Assembly (NCBI GenBank): GCA_026182355.1
Contig: JAPFBL010000258.1
Span: forward strand, 487,501-551,500
DNA length: 64,000 bases
Reading direction: 5' to 3'
Source: Hermatobates lingyangjiaoensis
Lineage: Eukaryota > Arthropoda > Insecta > Hemiptera > Hermatobatidae
Of this stretch, positions 48,787-50,623 are shown one piece after another. Under the pieces are notes generated by a model, which searched no databases, was not told the origin of the DNA, and saw only the letters and a program-made list of their open reading frames with translations. Numbering within the stretch: the first letter of the stretch is position 1; the number at the start of each line of letters is the position of its first letter. A program made the position numbers and the translations under genes.

Positions 48787-50623
48787 TCACACAAGGGGTT
48801 CTTGAGGATTTTGGTCATAAAACATACAACTCCTGATTATAAGCCGACGTTTCGCAAAAAGTTGTTTGGCATTTTCAAGGCTTGATTTAGAAGAAACACC
48901 ATGATACCGGTCCATGCTTATGTCTGGCAGCATAAATATAAATGGTGTTTCTTCTAAATCAAGCCTTGAAAATGCCAAACAACTTTTTGCGAAACGTTGG
49001 CTTATAATCAGGAGTTGTATGACTGTTGTTTTGTGACCAAAATCCTCAAGAACCCCTTGTGTGAATTTGAAATATCAGTGGTCGAGAAGCTATATATATA
49101 TATATATATATCAGTTCACAAACGAAGAAAAGCAACACACAGAGAAAGAGACACACTTACAAACTCAAATTTTCGGATGATCCGTCTTCAGGAGAAAAGA
49201 GAGAATGGGCGACCAAGCACGCCGGAAACACAACGGCAGGAAACCGTCCCGGCAACCGACCGTGCTCCCACGCGCGCCCGGTTCAGGAAGTAATGAAGTA
49301 GAGACGATCAGAAGAAAATTAATATTAAAATTAAAATTAAGAATTAAGAAAAGCAGTTCTGGTTGATTGAAGGTAAAATAAACAGCAGGAAGATAAATGA
49401 AGTATAAAAAGGAATACCGTGAAAAATACCCAAAAGCATGAAAAAGGAAGATAACAGAGTTGGTAAGGCGATGAGAAACAAATGAAAATACAAGGATAAG
49501 ATCAATTAAAAATATGTGAATAATATAAAATAAATAAATATTAAAGCAATTTAAAAAATAGGAATAAAAATAAATAAAATAAAAATAAATAAATATTAAA
49601 TAAAAAAAATATATATATAAATAAATAAAATAAAATAATTTTGTTATTTATATATATATTTTTTTATTTATTTTTATTCCTATTTTTTAAATTGCTTTAA
49701 TATTTATTTATTTTATATTATTACATTTGTTTTTAATTGATCTTATCCTTGTATTTTCATTTGTTTCTCATCACCTTACCAACTCTGTTATCCTCCTTTT
49801 TCATGCTTTTAGGTATTTTTCACGGTATTCCTTTTTATACTTCATTTATCTTCCTGCTGTTTATTTTACCTTCAATCAACCAGAACTGCTTTTCTTAATT
49901 CTTAATTTTAATTTTAATATTAATTTTCATCTGATCGTCTCTACTTCATTACTTCTTGAACCGGGCGCGCTTGGCAGCACGGTCGGTTGCCGGAACGGTT
50001 TCCTGCCGTTGTGTTTCCGGCGTGCTTGGTCGCCCATTCTCTCTTTTCTCCTGAAGACGGATCATCCGAAAATTTGAGTTTGTAAGTGTATCTCTTTCTC
50101 TGTGTGTTGCTTTTCTTCGTTTGTGAACTGATATATACTGATATATATATGTGTGTGTGTGATAAATAAAATGCGATCCAGGACTAATAAAACTTAAAAT
50201 AACCGTGACACATAGAAAGAAACGTAACAAAGGACTCAGTTTTCAATATTTCGACCGTTAAGGTGGTTGTACTTCTTCTTCTTCTTCTGAGGACGACCAC
50301 CAGTAGTCATTGGTAAAAAGACGTTATAGCCTAGAAAAATTGGGTGAAGCAAATTAATTAAAGGAACCCAGTTGTCAGTAAATTTATTTACTCACTTGAA
50401 TTTTATTAGATATCTCTGCGCCCAATTTATAATCTCCAATAAGGCATAGGTTAATAAATGTATATAAATGATATATTGGTTAATATATGTATAAAGCTTA
50501 TTATGGATGTTTGTTATAAAGGTTGTTTAATATATAGTTTGTTGTTATAGATATTTTAAACCTGTTTTGGAAAATGATGGATTTCTGTCGTGCATTCAAG
50601 ACGAGGAGGATGATGATGTCTGA
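18266..50623 (+). CDS. ZNF277: ZNF277-like C2H2 zinc-finger protein with four tandem C-terminal modules (gene span, 16 exons)
   Basis: Joining the 16 exons listed separately gives one frame of 819 codons including the TGA at 50621. Fingers 1-3 (exons 1-4) match the N-terminal half of ZNF277, including the near-diagnostic CVYCEKTFKD....HMRKKFH finger. Then come four copies of a module. Its first exon ends in a finger plus '(N/T/S)FY(D/E)Q'. Its second starts VKLVxYIR and holds C-x2-C-x9-12-H-x5-H plus 'LW'. Its third starts YF.P..END or a relative of it. Vertebrate ZNF277 (about 450 residues) has one such module. In vertebrates ZNF277 is linked to Polycomb and to the ribosomal protein uS5, and whether that applies here is unknown. 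Intron phases 0/0, 0/2, 2/0 repeat in all four units, so tandem exon duplication is the simple explanation. The alternative, separate genes, is less likely because no unit has its own N-terminal part, start or stop. Confidence 0.85.
18541..18721 (+). CDS. ZNF277: ZNF277-like exon 2 (linker)
   Basis: It begins after TTTGTTTTAG. The split codon AG|T joins to give IYSYVNYWKEKF, matching the YxxYWRKRF stretch after finger 1 of ZNF277. It continues to EEDKILRERLLRGSL, equivalent to the PEDRILREEL segment. The donor is TTG|GTACTA, phase 0. Confidence 0.8.
18722..19680. other. Intron 2, AT-rich, nothing recognised
   Basis: No coding frame, array or element is recognised before the palindrome that starts near 19685. 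Confidence 0.4.
19685..20100. repeat. Long palindrome, 'gttaatatatggaatcacc' family
   Basis: The arms 19690-19895 and 19900-20100 are reverse complements of about 200 bp, with mismatches near 'gtcctcatgg'/'gccctgagga'. They meet at 'ttctaataccgaagcggttt'. It is the longer relative of 13205-13380. Confidence 0.85.
20007..20044 (+). ncRNA. Hammerhead-ribozyme-like motif (GCC/GGC family)
   Basis: GCC, CTGAGGA, extra T, stem II GTCTT/AAGAC (5 bp), GAAA, ACGT, T, GGC. Stem I is a perfect 3 bp. Compared with 13285-13322, two stem positions changed but pairing is kept. Confidence 0.55.
20247..20289 (+). ncRNA. Hammerhead-ribozyme-like motif (GACU/AGUC family)
   Basis: It is identical in layout to 2607-2649: GACT, CTGACGA, A, GACCG/CGGTT, GAAA, GATC, T, T, AGTC. 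Confidence 0.5.
20406..20448 (-). ncRNA. Hammerhead-ribozyme-like motif (GACU/AGUC family)
   Basis: Minus-strand copy with intact core CTGACGA, stem II and both stem I strands. Confidence 0.5.
20594..20796 (+). CDS. ZNF277: ZNF277-like exon 3 (finger 2)
   Basis: The acceptor TTTATAAAG precedes EKALTQQQFEREDKTF, corresponding to the Gln-rich run before finger 2 of ZNF277. The finger is CLFCSKDC...HLSVEH, then FLIGKPDNLVYIDKLIALL (ZNF277 has xNIGLPDNIV at this place). It ends in phase 2 at the donor AG|GTTTGT. Confidence 0.85.
20797..21129. other. Intron 3, first part
   Basis: AT-rich non-coding DNA. 'gggtgtttaaaaaaatgtg' near 20826 resembles a transposon end but no partner end was found. Confidence 0.35.
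21130..21935. repeat. 63-bp minisatellite, 13 units, open on both strands
   Basis: The phrase 'cggcctgcaatatctg' occurs 13 times from 21161 to 21893, mostly 63 bp apart, with two units shortened to 51 bp by loss of 'tcccacaagatc'. Each full unit contains the 16-bp inverted pair GTGTGATTTGAGATCT / AGATCTCAAATCACAC. Both 63 and 51 are multiples of three, so frames of 252 codons (+) and 232 codons (-) stay open across the array. They are a consequence of the repeat, and I do not call them genes. Confidence 0.95.
21936..22900. other. Intron 3, middle part, no gene
   Basis: It is AT-rich. At 22380-22530 there is a fold-back with 'gaaaacaatagaaataaatg' pairing with 'catttatttctgttgttttc', and a decayed hammerhead-like string (TATGATGA...GAAAGGC). 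At 22560-22750 a GC-richer stretch of unknown origin gives opposing frames with no recognisable protein. Confidence 0.45.
22905..23138. repeat. Inverted repeat, 'gccgacgttcgccaaaaa' family
   Basis: The left arm 'cttgaggatttagtccaaag ... aagccgacgttcgcc' is answered at 23030-23135 by '...gtcgacttataatcaagag ... ccaaatcctaaa'. It is related to 48785-49075 and 60163-60795. Confidence 0.75.
23318..23540. repeat. Inverted repeat around a hammerhead-like motif, 'gcgtttcgaac' family
   Basis: 'ttctgaggtaaaatagataa' at 23318 is repeated inverted at 23515-23540, together with 'caaacaaaagtctcc'. A second copy of the whole arrangement lies at 33590-33905. Confidence 0.75.
23374..23412 (-). ncRNA. Hammerhead-ribozyme-like motif (UUC/GAA family)
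   Basis: On the minus strand: TTC, CTGATGA, extra T, stem II GAACA/TGTTC (5 bp), GAAA, CGCG, T, T, GAA. The core is canonical and stem I pairs perfectly over 3 bp. The sister copy at 33644-33682 has a 6-bp stem II through a compensated change. Confidence 0.6.
23600..23753 (+). CDS. ZNF277: ZNF277-like exon 4 (finger 3)
   Basis: It starts after TTTTTTTCTAG. The split codon AG|T leads to LRCVYCEKTFKDRAVLKEHM, then RKKFHKRINPSN. This is the most conserved finger of ZNF277 and the best single piece of evidence for the name. It continues YMVKYLAPGKSNK, like the xYDRFYVINYLxxGK segment, and ends in phase 0 at AAG|GTTCTA. Confidence 0.9.
23791..24603 (+). CDS. Penelope-like element C-terminal part with GIY-YIG endonuclease
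   Basis: An open frame runs through TA-repeat codons into element sequence at about 23815 and ends with TGA at 24601. It contains a PLE Cys cluster (QCGRRGCLTC, about residue 135) and a GIY-YIG-like core NCVYRLDCTQCDSFYVGLAS, then an Arg-poor helix (LMNNHRSSVGKR). The RT half is missing. The lineage differs from the PLE at 9488-10261, which has no such Cys cluster. It sits in sense orientation in intron 4 of the ZNF277-like gene. Confidence 0.75.
   Translation: MIYIYIYIRLHKICSRIKDRSFQIDLLKQKFSDRGYPSNFINNRIVPADVHHTRNSGPRRDRRDSNFLITTYFPGAHRLGAVVREFFPILSSSSCTSSVFSEAPSISYRKPANLQSIFSQISSPKPPKTAGGMVQCGRRGCLTCPIINPVPSFTSVHSKRTYPISHKTSCTSGNCVYRLDCTQCDSFYVGLASTKLSLLMNNHRSSVGKRSDLPVATHASSHGLSFNDCFRVQVLRQIDQTNSKVTLRASEEALISLLGGRSAPGLNLNR
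24720..25170. repeat. PLE terminal repeats and (TA)n tracts
   Basis: 24724-24860 is one arm of the palindrome seen whole at 36493-36716 and carries CTGACGACGAGGACATCGAAA (stem II only 2 bp). 24895-24955 is an arm of the family at 36111-36235. 25020-25170 is a copy shared with 52995-53165. TA tracts separate all three. Confidence 0.75.
25071..25107 (-). ncRNA. Hammerhead-ribozyme-like motif, core variant
   Basis: Minus strand: CCGATGA (T4 to C change), extra C, stem II GAC/GTC, GAAA, TAT, C, G T T G against C A T C (partial). The identical motif is at 53051-53090. The changed core base suggests decay. Confidence 0.3.
25171..25749. other. PLE 3' UTR-like, A/T-rich simple sequence
   Basis: Long A-rich then T-rich runs surround a short G/A-rich stretch (25375-25550) that resembles the 3' codons of the PLE at 24530-24600 in inverted orientation ('ggcaattatctgtc', 'gcctcctctgaagct'). 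25560-25749 matches the arms of the 1-kb palindrome at 49111-50131. Confidence 0.5.
25750..26139 (-). pseudogene. Penelope-like element GIY-YIG part, frameshifted and interrupted
   Basis: On the minus strand the frame reads GGIYKIPCKNCPKIYIGQTS, a textbook GIY-YIG nuclease opening. It loses frame near 26000 and continues as VTRQGKSSALFLHIKNKNHH and IDWTGAKFI to TKRKITELVRR and a stop at 25750. The N-terminal continuation lies at 30535-30777. A BEL/Pao element separates the two halves. The frameshift makes this copy dead. Confidence 0.85.
26140..26144. other. Target-site duplication, left copy (ACTAT)
   Basis: ACTAT directly precedes the 5' LTR. The same five bases follow the inverted LTR piece at 30530-30534. 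A 5-bp duplication is usual for BEL/Pao integration. Confidence 0.8.
26145..26527 (+). repeat. BEL/Pao element 5' LTR
   Basis: 383 bp beginning TGTTCAG and ending ACAACA, and apparently identical to 29904-30286. It contains two short internal repeats around 'ccttctcaaccagcaagca'. The following sequence TTTTGGTCCTCCGGCCCCGA is a BEL-style leader / primer-binding region. Confidence 0.9.
26898..29135 (+). CDS. BEL/Pao gag-protease polyprotein, truncated in pol
   Basis: The 745-codon frame starts with the ATG at 26898. Residues about 110-260 form the gag region typical of BEL/Pao (LPKISINEFSGDLNNWYSF, then KLQYLKSCLKGQA). Residues about 375-440 hold zinc-knuckle-like clusters (CHICHEVHKVYEC; CLNCFNNNHKTNEC; CKICFQKHHTLC). 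Near residue 485 ALLDCGAQSNFIT is the aspartic protease active site in the D-C/S-G form of this group. The last 100 residues enter the start of pol (RLRPLSRQEKIV... FKRDPS) and stop at 29133 just after a deletion. It encodes the coat and protease and cannot encode reverse transcriptase or RNase H. Confidence 0.85.
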   Translation: MPRYNMLEKLNVSKSSLMCILTRAETFVQNYSRDQDHFELSCRLRQLEPTLKEFRKCLIDIESFSKKSCDDDREIVDFERRYFKVMGFLEHEIKTGSPSLSSSSFASCKQCPSQVQVRLPKISINEFSGDLNNWYSFKDNFLSLIHNNPSLDDVQKLQYLKSCLKGQAADLVANIQITQTNYRIAWELLINRFDNKRLIVNSHVSSLFNLAKVKPNCLQSLKGLANEFYKNIRSLEALGEDVISSSYVLVPLLASKLDVNLLTRWESALSNSSQCPSIFDFEGHLLKEINTLEATLSTIKSFDQSKGIIYSWNKFPNFVKKSSMKNSFCNYSAVQSHSKQSKRNFSNPDKMLRLPSNSESLPVAHPVRNSEYYRCHICHEVHKVYECPKFKSLSPEERIVQVNERGLCLNCFNNNHKTNECLNPGVCKICFQKHHTLCHLHKDQIPSSISPVALSAQRSTCNTLLATAQVLVANSSGKLIKATALLDCGAQSNFITESFSRALGCPFLPTNTSICGINQFHSTIKNKIHTRLQSRVSDFTTTTDFLILPKLADKLPQTKIDHLAWNIAPDLELADPYFFKPHNVDLILGSEIFFDILKPEKFNLSNNLLVFQNTKLGWIIAGKYTPDKPSVNLLAITVTPPVHSKRSEELNEALTKSLKVERIPRLRPLSRQEKIVKQNFENTVKRDASGRFTVHPPFKRDPSCLGNSTNLALKRFHSVETKFQSNPQSFYQYKSLMHLKNYPLF
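29117..29596 (+). pseudogene. BEL/Pao integrase C-terminal remnant
   Basis: In a different frame from the gag-protease ORF, the sequence reads FEELSTVLAEIKSQLNSRPL, then LTPAHFLTGG, and ends after GTLVLLKEDNMPPLLWPVAR. This is the end of the integrase and the C-terminal domain characteristic of BEL/Pao elements. The RT, RNase H and integrase catalytic core that should lie between are absent. The join is near 29110. It is relevant to trans-mobilisation only. Confidence 0.85.
29904..30286 (+). repeat. BEL/Pao element 3' LTR
   Basis: 383 bp, TGTTCAG to ACAACA. Reading side by side with the 5' LTR I see no difference, which implies recent insertion. It is directly preceded by a purine-rich tract. 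Confidence 0.9.
30299..30529 (-). repeat. Inverted partial LTR after the 3' LTR
   Basis: Reverse complement of about the first 225 bases of the LTR (ends CTGAACA at 30529). It is separated from the 3' LTR by about a dozen bases. It is followed by ACTAT, matching the left duplication. It therefore looks integrated together with the element. Confidence 0.9.
30535..30777 (-). pseudogene. Penelope-like element connector, N-terminal half of the interrupted copy
   Basis: The minus-strand frame includes FLNEEINSIRSIALSLKYPS, SNSIVLPYHESLDPLPRLAK and QFDFNIV. This is the RT-to-endonuclease connector of a PLE. It continues across the BEL insertion into the frame at 26139. The RT itself is absent (5' truncation near 30790). 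Confidence 0.85.
30780..31329. other. Intron 4, AT-rich, no gene
   Basis: Nothing recognised apart from general AT-richness. Confidence 0.4.
31330..31622 (-). repeat. tRNA-derived SINE, minus copy with long 3' part
   Basis: Read on the minus strand: A-box-like region near 31605, B-box 'gggttcaatacccacctgg', 'cctcgatttattcacg', 'gttaaagatctc', 'acttgagttaagc', and then 'gatcaaacaaaaaaaccg' and 'ccgctaggggatcgg'. The last part is shared with the copy at 38781-39090. Confidence 0.8.
31782..32006 (+). CDS. ZNF277: ZNF277-like exon 5 (module A, first exon; finger 4)
   Basis: Acceptor TGTTTTAG, donor CAG|GTTTGA, phase 0/0. It carries the acidic DWSDW box (DPDWSDWQEE), then finger CLFCTDSF...HLTVTH (C-x2-C-x12-H-x4-H), and ends FYDQ. 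Vertebrate ZNF277 has DDWSDWEE, CLFC and NFYQQ at the same places, so module A is the best-preserved copy. Confidence 0.9.
32165..32925. repeat. Minisatellite, 'ggagtcggtcctttcaaatat' units
   Basis: About 30 imperfect units of roughly 20-30 bp built on GGAGTCGGTCCTTTCAAATAT, with variants GTTGGT and CCCGGA. Frames on both strands are by-products. It lies in intron 5. Confidence 0.9.
33068..33219 (+). CDS. ZNF277: ZNF277-like exon 6 (module A, second exon; finger 5)
   Basis: Acceptor CTTTTCAG/TTTCAG. It begins VKLVNYIRRQVY, virtually the VKLVNFIRRQVH of vertebrate ZNF277. Finger CIICSHEA...HMSQENH (x12, x5), then PAESLWQQP. It ends in phase 2 (GA|GTTTGT). Confidence 0.9.
33220..34322. repeat. 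Intron 6: PLE-terminus-like inverted repeat and AT-rich DNA
   Basis: At 33520-33590 a string with a 6-bp hairpin and GAAACGTCG has a decayed core. At 33590-33905 lies the second copy of the 23318-23540 repeat. 34030-34200 has a decayed sister of 33500-33600. No gene is seen. Confidence 0.65.
33644..33682 (-). ncRNA. Hammerhead-ribozyme-like motif (UUC/GAA family)
   Basis: Minus strand: TTC, CTGATGA, extra T, stem II GAACAC/GTGTTC (6 bp, loop AAA), GAAA, CGCG, T, T, GAA. The core is canonical. It is the strongest stem II in the window. Confidence 0.6.
34323..34407 (+). CDS. ZNF277: ZNF277-like exon 7 (module A, third exon)
   Basis: After a T-rich tract and AG, the split codon GA|G gives E, then YFFPTYENDGVLCHL. 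Vertebrate ZNF277 has EYYFPTYENDTLLCTL here. It then runs acidic (DNNSDDDEG) and ends in phase 0 at GGG|GTATGA. In the vertebrate protein this segment is near the C-terminus. Confidence 0.9.
34784..34954 (+). CDS. ZNF277: ZNF277-like exon 8 (module B, first exon; finger 6)
   Basis: Acceptor TTTTCAG, donor CGG|GTATGA, phase 0/0. Finger CFLCKYSN...HFASLH (x12, x4) and ending NFMER in place of NFYxQ. The DWSDW box is replaced by a Gly-rich lead (ILGGGFVPGE), so this copy has diverged. Confidence 0.85.
35060..35460. repeat. 'gaccgcttgttacggt' family: single arm and a palindrome
   Basis: A single arm lies at 35070-35150. A palindrome at 35220-35460 has its centre near 35342. Minus-strand motif 35287-35329 has core CTGACGA and GACT/AGTC stem I. 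The plus arm has a changed core (CAGACGA). The stem II of 35097-35139 carries a mismatch. Confidence 0.8.
35287..35329 (-). ncRNA. Hammerhead-ribozyme-like motif (GACU/AGUC family)
   Basis: Intact copy of the layout described at 2607-2649, on the minus strand. Confidence 0.45.
35606..35992. repeat. Near-perfect palindrome with ~180-bp arms
   Basis: Arms 35606-35786 and 35807-35992 meet at a 'gtcgaagtctaagtcgaag' centre. Each arm carries 'aacgtttcggttttattt' with a strong hairpin GGTTTT/AAAACC before GAAACG, but the CUGANGA box is degraded. TA tracts flank both ends. Confidence 0.9.
36166..36196 (-). ncRNA. Hammerhead-ribozyme-like motif (CUC/GAG family)
   Basis: Minus strand: CTC, CTGAAGA, extra C, short stem II GG/CC (loop ATTAC), GAAA, ATT, T, GAG. 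Stem II is short, so confidence is lower. Confidence 0.4.
36337..36367 (+). ncRNA. Hammerhead-ribozyme-like motif (CUC/GAG family)
   Basis: Plus-strand partner of 36166-36196 with the same core, stem II and stem I. Confidence 0.4.
36493..36716. repeat. Perfect palindrome, 'gacgaggacatcgaaatatag' family
   Basis: Arms of about 110 bp meet at 'gataacgactcagtcgttat' near 36601. A single arm with the same sequence is at 24760-24860, 3' of the PLE frame 23791-24603. This suggests the palindrome is made of that PLE family's end. Confidence 0.9.
37008..37159 (+). CDS. ZNF277: ZNF277-like exon 9 (module B, second exon; finger 7)
   Basis: Acceptor TTTTTTTCAG. It begins VKIMECLLHSVK (module A: VKLVNYIRRQV). 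Finger CISCKAKM...HMKDESH (x12, x5), then PPKAEWEKN. It ends in phase 2 at GA|GTACGT. Length 152 bp, the same as exon 6. Confidence 0.9.
37160..38780. other. Intron 9: SINE pieces, otherwise nothing
   Basis: 37465-37540 is an inverted SINE 3' part ('gccgatccccttgcgggttg'). 37840-37985 is a SINE tail (CTGCAACCTAATTTAA) followed by a 5' part (GTAGCCTAGTGG). 38000-38760 is AT-rich with no recognised feature. Confidence 0.55.
38781..39090 (+). repeat. tRNA-derived SINE with extended 3' part
   Basis: A box GTTAGCTCAGTGG and B box GGGTTCAATACT, then 'cctcgatttattca', 'gttaagc', 'actcgttaaagatctcctac', 'acttgagttaggc', 'ccaatgtagaatcaccgatc', and a T-run. The A box is the least decayed of all copies and supports a tRNA origin. 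Confidence 0.85.
39250..39319 (+). CDS. ZNF277: ZNF277-like exon 10 (module B, third exon)
   Basis: After TTTTTTCAG the split codon GA|A continues FFHRPSGGSAKTDPDTV and LYAL to the donor TTG|GTAAAT (phase 0). The END-G signature of modules A and D is lost. It is short (70 bp), supported by frame, phase and splice sites more than by sequence similarity. Confidence 0.65.
39630..39667 (+). ncRNA. Hammerhead-ribozyme-like motif (CUCUC/GAGAU family)
   Basis: CTCTC, CTGAAGA, extra C, stem II GGC/GCC (loop AAGAC), GAAA, TTAT, C, GAGA. Stem I pairs over four bases. Confidence 0.5.
39770..39912 (-). repeat. Single arm of the 8945-9225 palindrome family
   Basis: Matches 8960-9075 closely ('gaaggaaacacacagaaaga', 'gaagagcgaagagtcc'). 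TA tracts of more than 40 bp lie on both sides. The minus-strand motif 39811-39852 has CTGATGA, C, GAC/GTC, GAAA. Confidence 0.85.
40043..40077 (+). ncRNA. Hammerhead-ribozyme-like motif (UC/GA family)
   Basis: CTGATGA, extra C, stem II GAAC/GTTC (loop AACA), GAAA, TAT, T, GAAT. Canonical core and good stem II, but stem I has only two clear pairs. Confidence 0.45.
40149..40658. repeat. Inverted repeat with ~200-bp arms, 'ggttaattgtt' family
   Basis: Arms 40149-40350 ('cgttaaacactttttgcacc ... gaccgacgttccag') and 40449-40658 are reverse complements around an AT-rich centre. Confidence 0.9.
40467..40502 (+). ncRNA. Hammerhead-ribozyme-like motif (ACC/GGU family)
   Basis: ACC, CTGAAGA, extra T, stem II GGTCT/AGACT (one wobble), GAAA, CGT, C, GGT. 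Stem I is a perfect 3 bp. The opposite arm (about 40300-40335, minus) has GGAA in place of GAAA and is probably dead. Confidence 0.55.
40828..41034 (+). CDS. ZNF277: ZNF277-like exon 11 (module C, first exon; finger 8)
   Basis: Acceptor TTTTCTAG, donor CAG|GTATGT, phase 0/0. It begins EDIGSLKDIPWKTDD, then an acidic stretch, finger CLFCSSQC...HMKQTH (x12, x4), and ends SFYDQ. The CLFC and FYDQ landmarks of module A are kept, the DWSDW box is not. Confidence 0.9.
41035..41961. other. Intron 11, first part: G-run and (GA)n, no gene
   Basis: A poly-G run followed by (GA)n lies at 41211-41248. A purine-rich stretch runs 41600-41950. No element is recognised. Confidence 0.5.
41962..42590. repeat. 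33-bp minisatellite, 'gacctaagtattttag' units
   Basis: About 18 units built on TTTAGACCTAAGTATTTTAGAC plus CTTTATAGACC, with variants ('gacttgtatagac', 'gtcctaag', shortened units). It lies in intron 11. Confidence 0.95.
42596..42765. repeat. Inverted repeat, 'aagccaacgtttcgtc' arms
   Basis: 'caagccaacgtttcgtctaa' near 42607 is answered by 'tagacgaaacgttggcttg' near 42727. Both arms have a decayed core (TTTGAAGATGT). Confidence 0.75.
42766..43365. other. Intron 11, last part, nothing recognised
   Basis: AT-rich, with a short SINE-like piece near 43230-43290 at most. Confidence 0.35.
43366..43508 (+). CDS. ZNF277: ZNF277-like exon 12 (module C, second exon; finger 9)
   Basis: Acceptor TTTTAAAG. 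It begins VKLVRYIREKVKQ. Finger CPVCDTVTPQLSDHLALENH has C-x2-C-x9-H-x5-H, three residues shorter than its sisters, matching the exon length of 143 instead of 152 bp. It then reads LPDRSLWDKS and ends in phase 2 at CA|GTAGGT. Vertebrate ZNF277 has LLPDRKTWDQ at this place. Confidence 0.9.
43540..43700. repeat. Hairpin repeat, 'aaccacagtttgcagaaactt' arms
   Basis: 'tattattaaaaacgtaacca' and 'tggttatgtttttaataata' form a hairpin of about 45 bp per arm, followed by 'cttaaaagaaggactgctac' and a TA tract. It is related to 51826-52080 and 52790-52985. Confidence 0.75.
43861..43957 (+). CDS. ZNF277: ZNF277-like exon 13 (module C, third exon)
   Basis: After ATTTATATAG the split codon CA|A continues YCSGDLGSDAFLSELNVY, then a Thr/Ser-rich end to ATG|GTGATT (phase 0). 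The signature YF.P..END is gone. The call depends on phase, frame and position. Confidence 0.65.
44038..44180 (+). repeat. tRNA-derived SINE, 5' part
   Basis: GTAGCCCAGTGGC (A box) and GGGGTTCAATACCC (B box), then 'cctcgatttattcatt'. Confidence 0.75.
44466..45205 (+). repeat. tRNA-derived SINE followed by two extra 3' parts in tandem
   Basis: 44466-44825 is a SINE ending AACCTAACCTAATCTAA. The SINE 3' part ('gttaagccgtc' to 'ctacaacctaacctaa') is repeated at about 44838-45020 and again at 45030-45205, giving three tails for one tRNA-like head. Confidence 0.8.
45380..45877 (+). pseudogene. Penelope-like element GIY-YIG part
   Basis: The frame opens after a stop at 45377 and ends with TAG at 45875. 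It contains LKIGYKTNNTINQIT, then SGIYKIECKDCGKNDIGQTG and RTLKDRFKEHI. The second Tyr of the GIY...YIG pair is replaced (NDIG), which would impair the nuclease. The RT part is absent. A hammerhead-like motif follows 100 nt downstream (45977-46019). Confidence 0.85.
45977..46019 (+). ncRNA. Hammerhead-ribozyme-like motif 3' of a PLE frame (GCUC/GAGC)
   Basis: GCTC, TTGAAGA (first core base changed), extra T, stem II GGG...CCC, GAAA, CCGGT, C, GAGC. Stem I is a perfect 4 bp. The position relative to the PLE matches that of 9375-9414. Confidence 0.45.
46135..46332 (+). CDS. ZNF277: ZNF277-like exon 14 (module D, first exon; finger 10)
   Basis: After TGTTTCAAG, in phase 0: acidic lead, GSDWSDWEEE, finger CLFCDQVI...HLIKVH (x12, x4), and end LNFYEQ at CAG|GTTGGT. 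Vertebrate ZNF277 has DDWSDWEE and LNFYQQ here, so module D, like A, keeps the ancestral wording. Confidence 0.9.
46408..46442 (-). ncRNA. Decayed hammerhead-like motif 3' of a PLE remnant
   Basis: Minus strand: GCTCT, CTGATGG, GT/AC stem, GAAG, GCC, T, T, AGAGC. Stem I (5 bp) is perfect, the core has one change. It is about 90 nt downstream of the PLE codons at 46533-46691 on the same strand. Confidence 0.35.
46533..46691 (-). pseudogene. Penelope-like element C-terminal remnant
   Basis: The minus-strand frame reads IHISNKNHTINWDEAKELIF, then RKRNIIESAFIKN to a stop at 46533. It matches the tail of the GIY-YIG domain in the copies at 25750 and 52302. The catalytic front half is missing. Confidence 0.8.
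46700..47240. other. Intron 14, last part
   Basis: A short SINE 5' piece (AGTAGCCCAGAGG) lies at 46808-46850. 46900-47110 may hold decayed PLE sequence (IxRQLDTIFDPFxSENDLTS-like minus reading is too broken to call). The rest is AT-rich. Confidence 0.35.
47241..47395 (+). CDS. ZNF277: ZNF277-like exon 15 (module D, second exon; finger 11)
   Basis: Acceptor CCTTTTAAG. It begins VKLVNYIRKQLLE. Finger CCICGEQK...HLHEENH (x12, x5), then LPSQELWSRD. It ends in phase 2 at GA|GTAAGT. It is closest to exon 6 among the four second-position exons. Confidence 0.9.
47541..47862 (+). repeat. tRNA-derived SINE, near full length
   Basis: It starts AAAGCCCAGTGGGC and has a B-box region GGGGGTTCAATTC and the body phrases of the family. 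It ends CTGCAATCTAACCTAACC. Confidence 0.8.
47863..48720. other. Intron 15, middle part, no gene
   Basis: 48260-48490 shares sequence with 400-720 in inverted orientation ('gaaaccgaatccacccttag'). No coding frame is recognised. Confidence 0.45.
48785..49075. repeat. Near-perfect palindrome, 'aaaatgccaaacaactttttg' family
   Basis: Arms 48785-48915 and 48945-49075 are about 130 bp each. The arms carry GAAACGTTGGC and a decayed CTTGAAAATG core. A 60-bp (TA)n tract precedes it. Confidence 0.9.
49164..49194 (-). ncRNA. Hammerhead-ribozyme-like motif (CUC/GAG family)
   Basis: Minus strand: CTC, CTGAAGA, extra C, GG/CC stem (loop ATCAT), GAAA, ATT, T, GAG. The stem II is short. Confidence 0.4.
50048..50078 (+). 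ncRNA. Hammerhead-ribozyme-like motif (CUC/GAG family)
   Basis: Plus-strand partner of 49164-49194 in the opposite arm of the 1-kb palindrome. Confidence 0.4.
50140..50550. other. Intron 15, last part
   Basis: TG and TA runs, a PLE-terminus-like string at 50225-50300 ('caatatttcgaccgttaagg ... ttctgaggacgacc'), then AT-rich sequence to the acceptor of exon 16. Confidence 0.45.
50551..50623 (+). CDS. ZNF277: ZNF277-like exon 16 (module D, third exon, stop)
   Basis: After GTTGTTATAG the split codon GA|A gives E, then YFKPVLENDGFLSCIQDEED, DDV and TGA. It keeps the Y-F-x-P-x-x-END-G signature of module A and of vertebrate ZNF277, and ends there with an acidic tail. Confidence 0.9.

Larger units (their letters stand above)
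49111..50131. repeat. 1-kb palindrome made of PLE ends
   Basis: Arms of about 510 bp (49111-49620 and 49640-50131) are near-perfect reverse complements. From outside in, each has 'cacaaacgaagaaaagcaac', a CTGAAGACGGATCATCCGAAAA motif, a GC-rich stretch, and then the last codons of a PLE frame (KRxITELVR and stop, reading toward the centre) with its A/T-rich 3' UTR. It is in the last intron of the ZNF277-like gene. Confidence 0.9.
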
